Source: M55B129 sp034189085 (GTDB taxonomy: Bacteria > Bacillota > Dethiobacteria > DTU022). From it: a stretch of DNA of 64,000 nt. The position numbers and the translations under genes were made by a program. The first letter of the stretch is position 1; the number at the start of each line of letters is the position of its first letter. A model generated the notes under the pieces. It was not told the DNA's origin. It saw only the letters and a program-made list of their open reading frames with translations, and made no database searches. Below, piece by piece: positions 54,344 through 62,665 of the stretch. Where the stretch lies: the NCBI GenBank assembly GCA_034189085.1, contig JAXHVH010000001.1:62001-126000 (forward strand), written 5' to 3'.

Positions 54344-57300
54344 TCATTTCCCTTCAACAATTAAATTATCTTCCAGTTTTAGTGAAACCAGTTTGGACAC
54401 ACCAGGTTCGGGCATGGTTACCCCGTAAAGTACTCCTGCCTCTTCCATCGTTCGCTTACGGTGAGTAATAAGGATAAACTGTGCTCTTGCCGCCGATTGC
54501 TTTAAGAACCTCGTAAAACGTGTGAGGTTGGCATCATCCAAAGTTGACTCTACTTCATCCAGGAGATAAAAAGGTGCCGGTTTAAAACGGAGAATGGCAA
54601 AAACAAGGGCAATGGCAGTGAGCACTTTTTCACCGGCTGAAAGCAGGGTTATATTTTGCAATTTTTTCCCCGGCGGTTGCGCAATAATATCAATGCCCGA
54701 TTCAAGGATATTATCCGGATCAGTCAGTTTTAAAATAACCTGGCCCCCTTCGAACAGTTCTTGAAAGGTATTGCTTAAATTATCCCGCACCTGTTCAAAG
54801 GCCTGCTGGAAATAATGCTCCATGCGGCGATCTATTTCCCCAAGCACTTTTTTCAAAGAAGCTTCACCTTTCTGCAGATCTTCTTTTTGTTCTTTCAAGA
54901 AATTGATCCGTTCTTCCAGCCTCTCCAGTTCTTCAATGGCTCCCAGGTTCACTTCTCCCAGTGTTTCCAGATCTTCTTTCAGGCTTTCTACCACCTGGCG
55001 TCCCTCATCAGGATTAAACCCATCTTCCAGGGGCACCGTTTCAAGGGTTTGAAACAGCTCTTTGAATCTCATTTCCTGATAATTTAGTTCAGTCTGCAGC
55101 CTGGTCTGCTCTACGGAAAGTTGTTTCTCTCTTTTCTCCTGGCGAGCAACACGGCTCTGGCTCCGCCGCCCTTCTTCCTCCAGATCTCTAATTTCCGCTT
55201 CCAGCTCATTCAACCGGCGGTTTCTTTTCTCCACTTCTTCGATCAAAACAGCCTTTTCTTCTGTGAGCTTATTTATTTCTGTTTCAACATTTTTCTGATC
55301 ACTGAGATTGCGGGATAAAGATTCTTCATGTTTGGCATTTTCAATTCCTATCTCTTTAATCTCATCTGCCGGTTTGCCTGTGTTTATTTTTATTTCTTCT
55401 ATCCTGTTAACCAGCATATCCCGCTGTTCACGGCAGGTGCTTAATTTTACAAGCACTTCTGTTTTACTTTGCTCAAGAGTATTTTTCTTCTCCAGATATT
55501 GTCGGTACTGTTCCCTGGTCCCCAGCAGCGCATTTTCGAGTTCTTTGACTTCTTTCTCAGCCGCATTGATTTCTCGCTGTAAATTCTGCAGGCGTTCTTC
55601 AAGCTCACTTTCTTCCCTTTCATAATCGCTATACTGCTTCTTTGTCACCTGAAGGCGATCATTAACCGCTTTTTGCTCTCGTTCCAGAGAGGCTCTTTCT
55701 TTCTGAAATTCCTCGATTTTATTTGCTATCTCCTGGAGTTTAGATACAATTTCAGCAAATTCTTTTTTCTCCGTGGATAAACCATCTTCCAGGGTATTTA
55801 TTTCGCTGTTTATTTTCGCCAGTCCCCCGTTTACAATCAGCTTCTTATCATTCAGGGCTTCTATTTCTTTACGCCTTCCCAGAGGCATTCCGGCGGTATT
55901 GCGTCGGGGTAGGCTGCCGCCCCTGATCACTCCACCTGGACTGATCACTTCACCATCGAGGGTAACAATGCGGCAGCTCTGCTTGAGAAACCGGGAAGCT
56001 TTTGATGCATCTTCCAGAGTGCGACAGACAAGAGTGGAAGCAAGCAGGTAGTCTACAGCCGGGCGTTGTTGAGCTTCAGTTTTAACCAGTTCTGAAGCAC
56101 GTCCGACAACGCCTGAGAGATCCTGCCAACCCGGAAATCGATCCAGGGGATCAGCTGCCCGGTGGATAACATCCAGGGGCAAAAAAGTAGCCCATCCCCC
56201 CTTTTTTTCTTTCAAATAATGGATTGCAACATGAACAGATTTTTCCGTTTCGGCTACCAGGTACTGCATTCCGTTTCCGAGAGCAGCTTCTACTGCCGGC
56301 AGATAATTTTTATCTACAGAGATCAACTCGGCCACCGGACCCAAAATGCCTGGTATCGAAGAACGAGCCTGCATCACTTCTTTAACCCCACGATAATAAC
56401 CGGAAAGAGCAGCATCCTGTTCTTCAAGCAGGCTCAACCTGCTTTCGATGCCGGACAGCTCTTCCCGTTTCCACCGTTTCTCTTCCTGCAAAGAGCCCAG
56501 TTTCTTTTCTTTTTCTTCTATCCGGGCAGCCAGCTCTTTTTCTTTAGTTTTGTTCTTTGAAAGGTCCTTACTGTGTTCCTCTATCTTCGCTGAGAATGTG
56601 GAAGCCGATTCCTTAAGATCCACCAGTGTTTTCTGAAGAGCGGATTCTTCTTCCTGAAGCATTATTTTCTGATGATGCATTCTTTCCAGCTGTCTTTTCA
56701 CTTCATCTACAGCTGATAATGCCGCTTCTCTACGGGCACCAATTAGATAAATCTTCTCCTGTTGCCTTTCCACCTCTCCAGGCAGGGCGCCGGCTTCAAG
56801 ACTGGCCAGCTGATCCTCAAATTGTTGGTGCTCCTTTTCCAGATCGGTCAGCTGTCCTTTTTTAATTCCCAGTTCTTCTTCTGCTTTTTCTCTCTGGGAG
56901 GACAGTTCCTTCATCAACAACTCAAGCTGCTTGACCCGCTGTTTGTTCTTTTCAATTTGTTCACGATATCGCTCTTCCCTCTCGCCAAGCAATATCTTTT
57001 CATTCTCTTTTTGTTCCAGGGAACGAGAAATAAGCGATAAACTTTCTTCTCTTTGTTTTCTGGCAGACTGTTCTTCCTGTAATCCAAGTCTCCGTTCCTG
57101 GAGTTCTTTTTCATCCAGACCACTGCGGGCTACGGAAGAAAAGAGAGTATCCCGCACGGATTGCAGCTGTTTTTCTATCCTGATAAGCTTATCCCGCGAG
57201 CTGATAAGTTCAAATGAACGAAGTTTCTTTTCTTCTGTTTCAATCTTCTTTTTAAGTTCACGATAACGCCGGGTAACTTCCGCTTGCTCCTGTAGCGGTT

Positions 57301-57907
57301 CAAGCTGGGTTTCCAGCTCAAAAATCAAATCCTGCACCCGCACCAGGTTCTCCCTTGTTTCTTCAAGGCGCCGGCCCGCTTCCTTCTTGCGCATTTTATA
57401 TTTTAAAATACCGGCCGCCTCTTCGAAAATTTCCCGTCTTTCTTCAGGACGGCTGTTAATTATCTCATCTACCCGCCCCTGGCCTATAACCGAGTAGATA
57501 TCCTTACCGACACCGGTATCCATGAAAAGTTCGGTAATATCTTTTAATCGGCAGGGTGACTTATTAATATAGTATTCACTGTCTCCATTCCTGAATAGCC
57601 TCCTGGTAACAGTCATTTCATCATAATCAAGGTTTAAATCAGAAGCAACATCGGAAAAAGTAAGTGATACTTCTGCAAAATTCAGTGCTTTGCGATTTTC
57701 ACTACCGGAAAAAATAACTTCTTCCATCCTTGTCCCGCGCAATGATTTGATACTTTGTTCGCCCAGAGCCCAACGAACGGCATCAACAATATTACTTTTT
57801 CCACAGCCGTTGGGACCCACTATCGCCGCAATACCCGCACTGAAATCAAGTTCTGATTTTTCGGCAAATGACTTAAATCCAAATAGTTCCAATCTTTTTA
57901 AGTGCAA
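54344..57907 (-). CDS. smc: Chromosome segregation protein SMC
   Basis: An 1187-aa SMC ATPase. Walker A is GPNGCGKSNIVDA near residue 33, a long coiled coil runs from about 165 to 500, the hinge is at about 515-640, a second coil extends to about 1010, and the signature LLSAGEKVLTAIAL and Walker B FYLLDEVESTLDD are at the C-terminus. It starts at TTG 57907 with GGAG 8 nt upstream. Compacts the chromosome with ScpA/ScpB. Confidence 0.98.
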   Translation of the reverse strand: MHLKRLELFGFKSFAEKSELDFSAGIAAIVGPNGCGKSNIVDAVRWALGEQSIKSLRGTRMEEVIFSGSENRKALNFAEVSLTFSDVASDLNLDYDEMTVTRRLFRNGDSEYYINKSPCRLKDITELFMDTGVGKDIYSVIGQGRVDEIINSRPEERREIFEEAAGILKYKMRKKEAGRRLEETRENLVRVQDLIFELETQLEPLQEQAEVTRRYRELKKKIETEEKKLRSFELISSRDKLIRIEKQLQSVRDTLFSSVARSGLDEKELQERRLGLQEEQSARKQREESLSLISRSLEQKENEKILLGEREERYREQIEKNKQRVKQLELLMKELSSQREKAEEELGIKKGQLTDLEKEHQQFEDQLASLEAGALPGEVERQQEKIYLIGARREAALSAVDEVKRQLERMHHQKIMLQEEESALQKTLVDLKESASTFSAKIEEHSKDLSKNKTKEKELAARIEEKEKKLGSLQEEKRWKREELSGIESRLSLLEEQDAALSGYYRGVKEVMQARSSIPGILGPVAELISVDKNYLPAVEAALGNGMQYLVAETEKSVHVAIHYLKEKKGGWATFLPLDVIHRAADPLDRFPGWQDLSGVVGRASELVKTEAQQRPAVDYLLASTLVCRTLEDASKASRFLKQSCRIVTLDGEVISPGGVIRGGSLPRRNTAGMPLGRRKEIEALNDKKLIVNGGLAKINSEINTLEDGLSTEKKEFAEIVSKLQEIANKIEEFQKERASLEREQKAVNDRLQVTKKQYSDYEREESELEERLQNLQREINAAEKEVKELENALLGTREQYRQYLEKKNTLEQSKTEVLVKLSTCREQRDMLVNRIEEIKINTGKPADEIKEIGIENAKHEESLSRNLSDQKNVETEINKLTEEKAVLIEEVEKRNRRLNELEAEIRDLEEEGRRSQSRVARQEKREKQLSVEQTRLQTELNYQEMRFKELFQTLETVPLEDGFNPDEGRQVVESLKEDLETLGEVNLGAIEELERLEERINFLKEQKEDLQKGEASLKKVLGEIDRRMEHYFQQAFEQVRDNLSNTFQELFEGGQVILKLTDPDNILESGIDIIAQPPGKKLQNITLLSAGEKVLTAIALVFAILRFKPAPFYLLDEVESTLDDANLTRFTRFLKQSAARAQFILITHRKRTMEEAGVLYGVTMPEPGVSKLVSLKLEDNLIVEGK

Positions 57908-58038
57908 AGATGAAATCTCCCCGCTACAAAATCACAAAATTGTATCCTGCTGATCATATTTTCCAGTCACCAGAAGCTAAAAGTAATAATTATCCTTCAT
58001 TTATCTGTACAAGCCGGTGAGCAAACACCCATAAAAAG

Positions 58039-58299
58039 TTAGCGTGGTTCTACTAAGAATTTGATTGCCGTTCTTTCCTCGTCATTGATCGAAATTTCAA
58101 CAAAGGAGGGAACAGTAACAAGATCAAGACCGTTCGGAGCAACATATCCTCTGGCAATAGCTATTGCTTTTATAGCCTGATTAACAGCTCCTGCACCAAT
58201 TGCCTGCAGCTCAACAGCCCCATCAGTCCTGATCACCGCAGCCAGAGCTCCGGCCAGAGCTTTGGCCCTGGAATGAGCCGATACTTTAAGAATCTCCAT
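58039..58299 (-). CDS. spoVS: Stage V sporulation protein S
   Basis: An 86-aa SpoVS, highly conserved (EILKVSAHSRAKALAGALA, QAIGAGAVNQAIKAIAIARG, RTAIKFLVEPR). I place the start at ATG 58299, matching the family length; the open frame continues to 58338. It supports an endospore-forming host, although SpoVS also occurs in a few non-sporulating lineages. Confidence 0.95.
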   Translation of the reverse strand: MEILKVSAHSRAKALAGALAAVIRTDGAVELQAIGAGAVNQAIKAIAIARGYVAPNGLDLVTVPSFVEISINDEERTAIKFLVEPR

Positions 58300-58352
58300 A
58301 TCGTCCTGCGATGCTCCTTCCTTCATGAATGATGTCAATCATACCCTTTGAA

Positions 58353-59048
58353 TTACGGTGTCATCCTGTTCCATGCTTCCCTGGCAGCCGCCTGTTCAGC
58401 ATCCTTTTTACTGCGTCCCCAACCGCTACCTATTGTGTCGTTATCTAAAATGACTTCCGCTTCAAAAGTTTTCTGATGATCGGGACCACTCTCTTTACTA
58501 ATACGGTAAACAGGGGTAACGGCAAAACGTGCCTGGGTAAATTCCTGAAGCAGTGTCTTGTAATCCCGTCGCAGTACCCCTTCTTTAAGTTCAAACAATA
58601 TTTGCTGGTAAAGATCAAGGACGCACTGCCGGCCTTTTTTAAGCCCCACATCAAGATAAAGCGCTCCGATCATCGCTTCAACAGCATCAGCCAGAAGGGA
58701 AGGGCGAGTAGACCCGCCACCGACTATCTCACCTTTGCCAAGCCTGATATATTCTCCAAGATTTAACGTGAAGGCAATCCTTGCCAGCGATGCTTCGCAA
58801 ACCATGTCGGCACGTAACTTGGTTAATTTACCCTCCTGCAGATGAGGGTAAACCTCATACAGATAATCGCTGATAATTAGTTCCAGAACCGCATCGCCAA
58901 GAAATTCCAGACGCTCATTATGCAGGCGTCGATGCCCTTTCTCGTGGGCGTAAGAACTGTGAGTGAGGGCCTGTTCATATAGTTTCCTGTCTACAAAAGG
59001 CCATCCAAGATCATTCAACAAACCAACAATTTTTTCCGACCAGTTCAT
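58353..59048 (-). CDS. rnc: Ribonuclease III
   Basis: A 231-aa enzyme with the RNase III signature HNERLEFLGDAVLEL (residues near 43) and a C-terminal dsRNA-binding domain (TFEAEVILDNDTIGSGWGRSKKDAEQAAA region). It cuts double-stranded RNA, including rRNA precursors. ATG 59048 follows AGAGGTGG. Confidence 0.98.
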   Translation of the reverse strand: MNWSEKIVGLLNDLGWPFVDRKLYEQALTHSSYAHEKGHRRLHNERLEFLGDAVLELIISDYLYEVYPHLQEGKLTKLRADMVCEASLARIAFTLNLGEYIRLGKGEIVGGGSTRPSLLADAVEAMIGALYLDVGLKKGRQCVLDLYQQILFELKEGVLRRDYKTLLQEFTQARFAVTPVYRISKESGPDHQKTFEAEVILDNDTIGSGWGRSKKDAEQAAAREAWNRMTP

Positions 59049-59337
59049 TACGTTCCACCTCTTTCCCGGGGAAAACCGATATTCACAGGTATGTCAGTAA
59101 CAGCAAGATATTTATTCTTGATAATCGGCAGTTTGATGATCACGTAGAATAAAGCAGGCCTGTCCAGGTCTTCCCTGTGGGAAATATACACTTAATCTGG
59201 CAAACACCGCCTTTATCAACAAATATCCAAATAAAAGCTTCCCGGCCATCCTGATAGGAAGCGGTACTGTTCATTCACCCGTCACCATACCGCTCCACTG
59301 TCATTAAAAGGACGGGAAGCTTCTGCAATTCTTTATA

Positions 59338-59592
59338 CTAACACCGACAAAGCAGAGTAACAAACATGAAACGGAGCCCGGCGGGTATCATTCTCTCCAT
59401 CCTGCTTGATGAGACAAAGATTAAAAGCAGCATCTTTTCCACTGCTGGCAATGAAGCGAAAATACTGTCTCTTAATATTTCATCGGCAGCCGATGTGGCA
59501 TATTCTTCATAATCAATATTATTCCGGAACAATTCTTTACCCGAACAAGCCGGCGCTTTAACTCCAACTCCGGTCATTGCCACTCTGCACAT
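59338..59592 (-). pseudogene. Probable remnant of a beta-ketoacyl-ACP synthase gene (fabF)
   Basis: The 84-codon frame begins with a strong GAGGAGG site and MCRVAMTGVGVKAP, which resembles the start of FabF-type ketosynthases (family about 410 aa). Later AADEILRDS recalls the helix that comes about 100 residues further in. The rest has no ketosynthase features, no active-site Cys is present, and coding character seems to shift frame near 59475. It sits between acpP and rnc, the usual place of fabF. I read it as a decayed gene with internal deletions; a short real protein is the alternative. Confidence 0.45.
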
Positions 59593-59612
59593 TTTTCCTC
59601 CTCAAAAGTTAT

Positions 59613-59840
59613 TTAAACTTTCGATTCGATGTACTTGATTATATCACCTACTGTTTTAATATTTTCGATTTCCTGATCGGAAATTTCAAGGTCAAATTCT
59701 TCTTCCAAAGCCATTACCAGCTCAACTATGTCCAGTGAATCAGCATCAATATCTTCAAAAGTAGTATCACTCGAAAGCTTTTCGGCAGCGACTTCCAACT
59801 GTTCGGCAATAATATTTTTAACCTTTGTTTCTACGTTCAC
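59613..59840 (-). CDS. acpP: Acyl carrier protein
   Basis: A 75-aa ACP with the phosphopantetheine site Ser in DADSLDIVELVMALEEEF. It carries acyl chains in fatty acid synthesis. It starts at GTG 59840 after GGAGGTG. Next to plsX, without the fabD, fabG and fabH genes often found between them. Confidence 0.97.
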   Translation of the reverse strand: MNVETKVKNIIAEQLEVAAEKLSSDTTFEDIDADSLDIVELVMALEEEFDLEISDQEIENIKTVGDIIKYIESKV

Positions 59841-59999
59841 TAAATCACCTCCTTCACCTGGTTTAATCTATTATCCAAATGACACAACTAAACCGCTGGG
59901 CACACAGTTAAAATATTGCCCTGACGGTAACATAAATAGTATATCAATTCTTTTAAAATGATCAATAGCAGACAGCCACTATGTTTTTACTTTCTTAAT

Positions 60000-61031
60000 T
60001 CAATGATCATCTTCCGGCTCAAGTCTGCTGTCAAGCATTTCCAGGGCTTCGTAGAGCTGTTTGGTCACCTTTTTGCAAACAAAGGGATAAACCTGGTTAA
60101 GCAAAGCCTGTTCGATGGACTTCGCCCTCGAAGAACCATGACATTTTATGCATAACCCGTTGACCCCCATCAACAGCGCTCCTCCATAACCTGAATCGTC
60201 AATTTTTTCTCTCAGGCTCAAGAAAACCGGCTTCAAAAGGGCTGCTCCAATTTTGTATCGCAAACTGCCAGGTATTTCGTTTTTGAAATAACCGAGAATA
60301 GCTTTTGAAAGTCCCTCAGACGTTTTTAAAAAAATGTTGCCTACGAAACCATCACAAACAACAACATCTGCTTTCCCAAAGAAAACCTCTGTCCCTTCTA
60401 TATTGCCGTAAAAATCTGGCAAATATTTATCCAGCAGGATATGCGCTTTTTTCACCTGCTGATTCCCTTTTTTCGGTTCAGTGCCAATATTGAACAGCGC
60501 CACTTTCGGTACGGGACAGGAAAGAATTTGCTGAGCATAAATCCTGCCCATCATTGCGTATTGAAGGAGCTGGCCAGGTCGGGCATCCATATTGGCTCCA
60601 ACATCAAGAAAGAGGACCGGCCTGTCTCCAAAACTGGGCATTGCCGTCAAAAGAGCCGGCCTGCTTATTTTCCCCAGACGACCCAGAAATAAAAGTCCAC
60701 CAGCCATTAAAGCACCTGTATTACCGGCGCTGAGCGCTGCATCAGCTTCACCACTACGGACCATTTCCAGCGTTTTAACCATGGAAGATCTTTTCTTGCG
60801 GCGGATGGCAAGGCCTGGATCATCATCAGGCGTGATTACTTCTTCGGCGTGCACTATGGAGAGGCGATCTTCAGGGTAAGAAAAACCCGCCAAATCATCT
60901 TTAATTCTATTTGTGTCACCTACCAGGATAACCTGCAAATCCTTTATAACTGAAAGTGCGGAGATTACTCCGGCGATAATTTCTGAAGGTGCGTGATCGC
61001 CACCCATAGCATCGACTGCCACTTTTACCAA
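60000..61031 (-). CDS. plsX: Phosphate acyltransferase PlsX
   Basis: A 343-aa PlsX that makes acyl-phosphate from acyl-ACP for phospholipid synthesis. The start VKVAVDAMGGDHAP, the SAGNTGALMAGG segment and DVGANMDARPGQL are characteristic. I choose TTG 61031, 8 nt after GAGGAAG, over the GTG three codons earlier. Confidence 0.96.
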   Translation of the reverse strand: MVKVAVDAMGGDHAPSEIIAGVISALSVIKDLQVILVGDTNRIKDDLAGFSYPEDRLSIVHAEEVITPDDDPGLAIRRKKRSSMVKTLEMVRSGEADAALSAGNTGALMAGGLLFLGRLGKISRPALLTAMPSFGDRPVLFLDVGANMDARPGQLLQYAMMGRIYAQQILSCPVPKVALFNIGTEPKKGNQQVKKAHILLDKYLPDFYGNIEGTEVFFGKADVVVCDGFVGNIFLKTSEGLSKAILGYFKNEIPGSLRYKIGAALLKPVFLSLREKIDDSGYGGALLMGVNGLCIKCHGSSRAKSIEQALLNQVYPFVCKKVTKQLYEALEMLDSRLEPEDDH

Positions 61032-61069
61032 ACAGACCACTTCCTCTTTGTAATTTAGGACCTATATAC

Positions 61070-61108
61070 AGGACGCCCCTTCTTTGCATAAACAAAAAGG
61101 GGCGTCCT
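61070..61108. terminator. Hairpin between rpmF and plsX
   Basis: A perfect 12-bp inverted repeat (AGGACGCCCCTT and its complement) with a 15-nt loop, between the rpmF stop and plsX. No clear T-run on the gene strand. It may attenuate transcription from the ribosomal protein gene into plsX. Confidence 0.55.
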
Positions 61109-61126
61109 ATCATATTTAAAAAAACT

Positions 61127-61303
61127 TTAATTCACTTTAACCGCTTCCCGGCCTTTGTAATAACCGCAGTTCAGGCAAACCCGGTGAGCGGGTTTAAGCT
61201 CATGGCATTGCGGGCACGGTACCAGGTGGGGAACCGATAATTTATCCTGAGATCTTCTCATGTTCCGTTTCGACTTTGAAGTTCTGCGCTTTGGAACAGC
61301 CAA
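61127..61303 (-). CDS. rpmF: 50S ribosomal protein L32
   Basis: A 58-aa L32: AVPKRRTSKSKRNMRRS at the N-terminus and a zinc-ribbon with CPQC and CLNCGYYKGRE. The start is TTG 61303 with GGGAGGGG upstream. It lies between the DUF177 gene and plsX, a standard order. Confidence 0.96.
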   Translation of the reverse strand: MAVPKRRTSKSKRNMRRSQDKLSVPHLVPCPQCHELKPAHRVCLNCGYYKGREAVKVN

Positions 61304-61378
61304 AACATACCCCTCCCATCCAATAATTTAAAAACTATTCATTTTTTTTCAATAACTACCATTCTGCCTGCAGCTTCA

Positions 61379-61909
61379 TCAATCGCCCAGACCGAATTCC
61401 TTTAATTTAAGAAGGCGAACATCAACTGCCGGCTCTTTTTCTTTACATCGGCAGGTCTCCTTGTTTAAATCCGCACCGCACCCGGCACAAATTCCCTTAC
61501 AATCCGGGCGGCAAAGAGGGCTGTATTCCTGAGCCAGGATGATCATCTGTCGGATGTACTCGTCAAGATATAGATAATCTCCCTTTACAGTCATGGTTTC
61601 GGCAGTCTCCAGTGCCAGAGCATCAACTGTTTCTTCATTGGGAACTAATTTGCTCACAGAAAAAACATCACTGAATTCACTGGCAAAGCGATGACTGAAA
61701 GTTGTCAAACACCTGGAACAAACCGCCGGTGCTTCTACTTCCAACCTGCCGCTGATCATAGCACTGTTGCCGCTGTAACAGGCACTGACATCAAGTTTTA
61801 AATTGCCACCATCAGGGAAATCATCATAACATTCGGCCAGTTCTTCTTTAAAAATATAACTGACCGCTTCCCCTGCGCGAACCTTGAGATCAGGCAAGAA
61901 TATTTCCAT
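61379..61909 (-). CDS. DUF177 (YceD-type) protein
   Basis: A 176-aa DUF177 protein. It has the CSRCL motif in the middle and a C-terminal cysteine cluster (CRPDCKGICAGCG then CRC) that probably binds zinc. The family is encoded just before rpmF in most bacteria and has been linked to 23S rRNA accumulation. Confidence 0.92.
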   Translation of the reverse strand: MEIFLPDLKVRAGEAVSYIFKEELAECYDDFPDGGNLKLDVSACYSGNSAMISGRLEVEAPAVCSRCLTTFSHRFASEFSDVFSVSKLVPNEETVDALALETAETMTVKGDYLYLDEYIRQMIILAQEYSPLCRPDCKGICAGCGADLNKETCRCKEKEPAVDVRLLKLKEFGLGD

Positions 61910-62037
61910 AAAACAACACCCCGGAAAACTAAAGTAATTATATAGACCTTTATTTTCTTTGTCAACAAAGGTTAAACTCTACCAGACAGGCTTTACGTTA
62001 ATCGAATGAACAGGGATCAGCATGCTGCGATTCAATG

Positions 62038-62466
62038 TTAAAAAGTAACTCCATCAATGTCACGTTCCTCTTTCTCGAAAGAATCCTCTACAAAAACAAT
62101 CATAATTTGGTTGGGCAGGCAGACAATGCTTTCATAAGAATGTTCGATCCATCCAGTATGAGAACAGATCCCCTGCGGGCAAAGGTCTTCACTTAACGGC
62201 AGCATCCTGATCCGTCCATCATCTACTTCAATAACTGCCGTATGCTGTCCCTTATCACCAAATTTAAATTCATAGGTGAACGAATCGCCCGGTGGAAGCG
62301 ACAGTTCAGCAACCAGCCTGTTCTGCACGTATATTCTGGCGTATTTATTTTCAGCTGCCCTGACTTCATTAAGATTAAACCAGAATCCTGTCACACCTAT
62401 TACCAGGATCAATCCTACTATCAGGTAATCAGCAACCCTAATTTTAAATGTTGACACTATTTTCAC
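62038..62466 (-). CDS. NusG domain II-containing membrane-anchored protein
   Basis: A 142-aa protein with one N-terminal membrane segment (about 13-33) and an extracytoplasmic domain resembling NusG domain II of Firmicute proteins, with CPQGICSHTGWI and IVCLPNQIMI. Start is GTG 62466 or the GTG at 62457, which is 5 nt after GGGGTGA. Function unknown; such proteins are often near isoprenoid or electron-transport (FMN-binding) genes. Confidence 0.85.
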   Translation of the reverse strand: MKIVSTFKIRVADYLIVGLILVIGVTGFWFNLNEVRAAENKYARIYVQNRLVAELSLPPGDSFTYEFKFGDKGQHTAVIEVDDGRIRMLPLSEDLCPQGICSHTGWIEHSYESIVCLPNQIMIVFVEDSFEKEERDIDGVTF

Positions 62467-62665
62467 CCCATGTATTATAGCACAAAGAAGGCAATTACCG
62501 AAAGACTATTCTCTATTATTTTCTATAATTGCCATAATATATACTTTGGAAACCAGGATTAGTGATCGGTGAAAAGTTTGCTGTTTCAAAGAGGTTGAAC
62601 TTTTATGCTATAATTGGGATAAACATTTACACAGTCAACCCTGGCAATACAGGAGGATCATAGAA

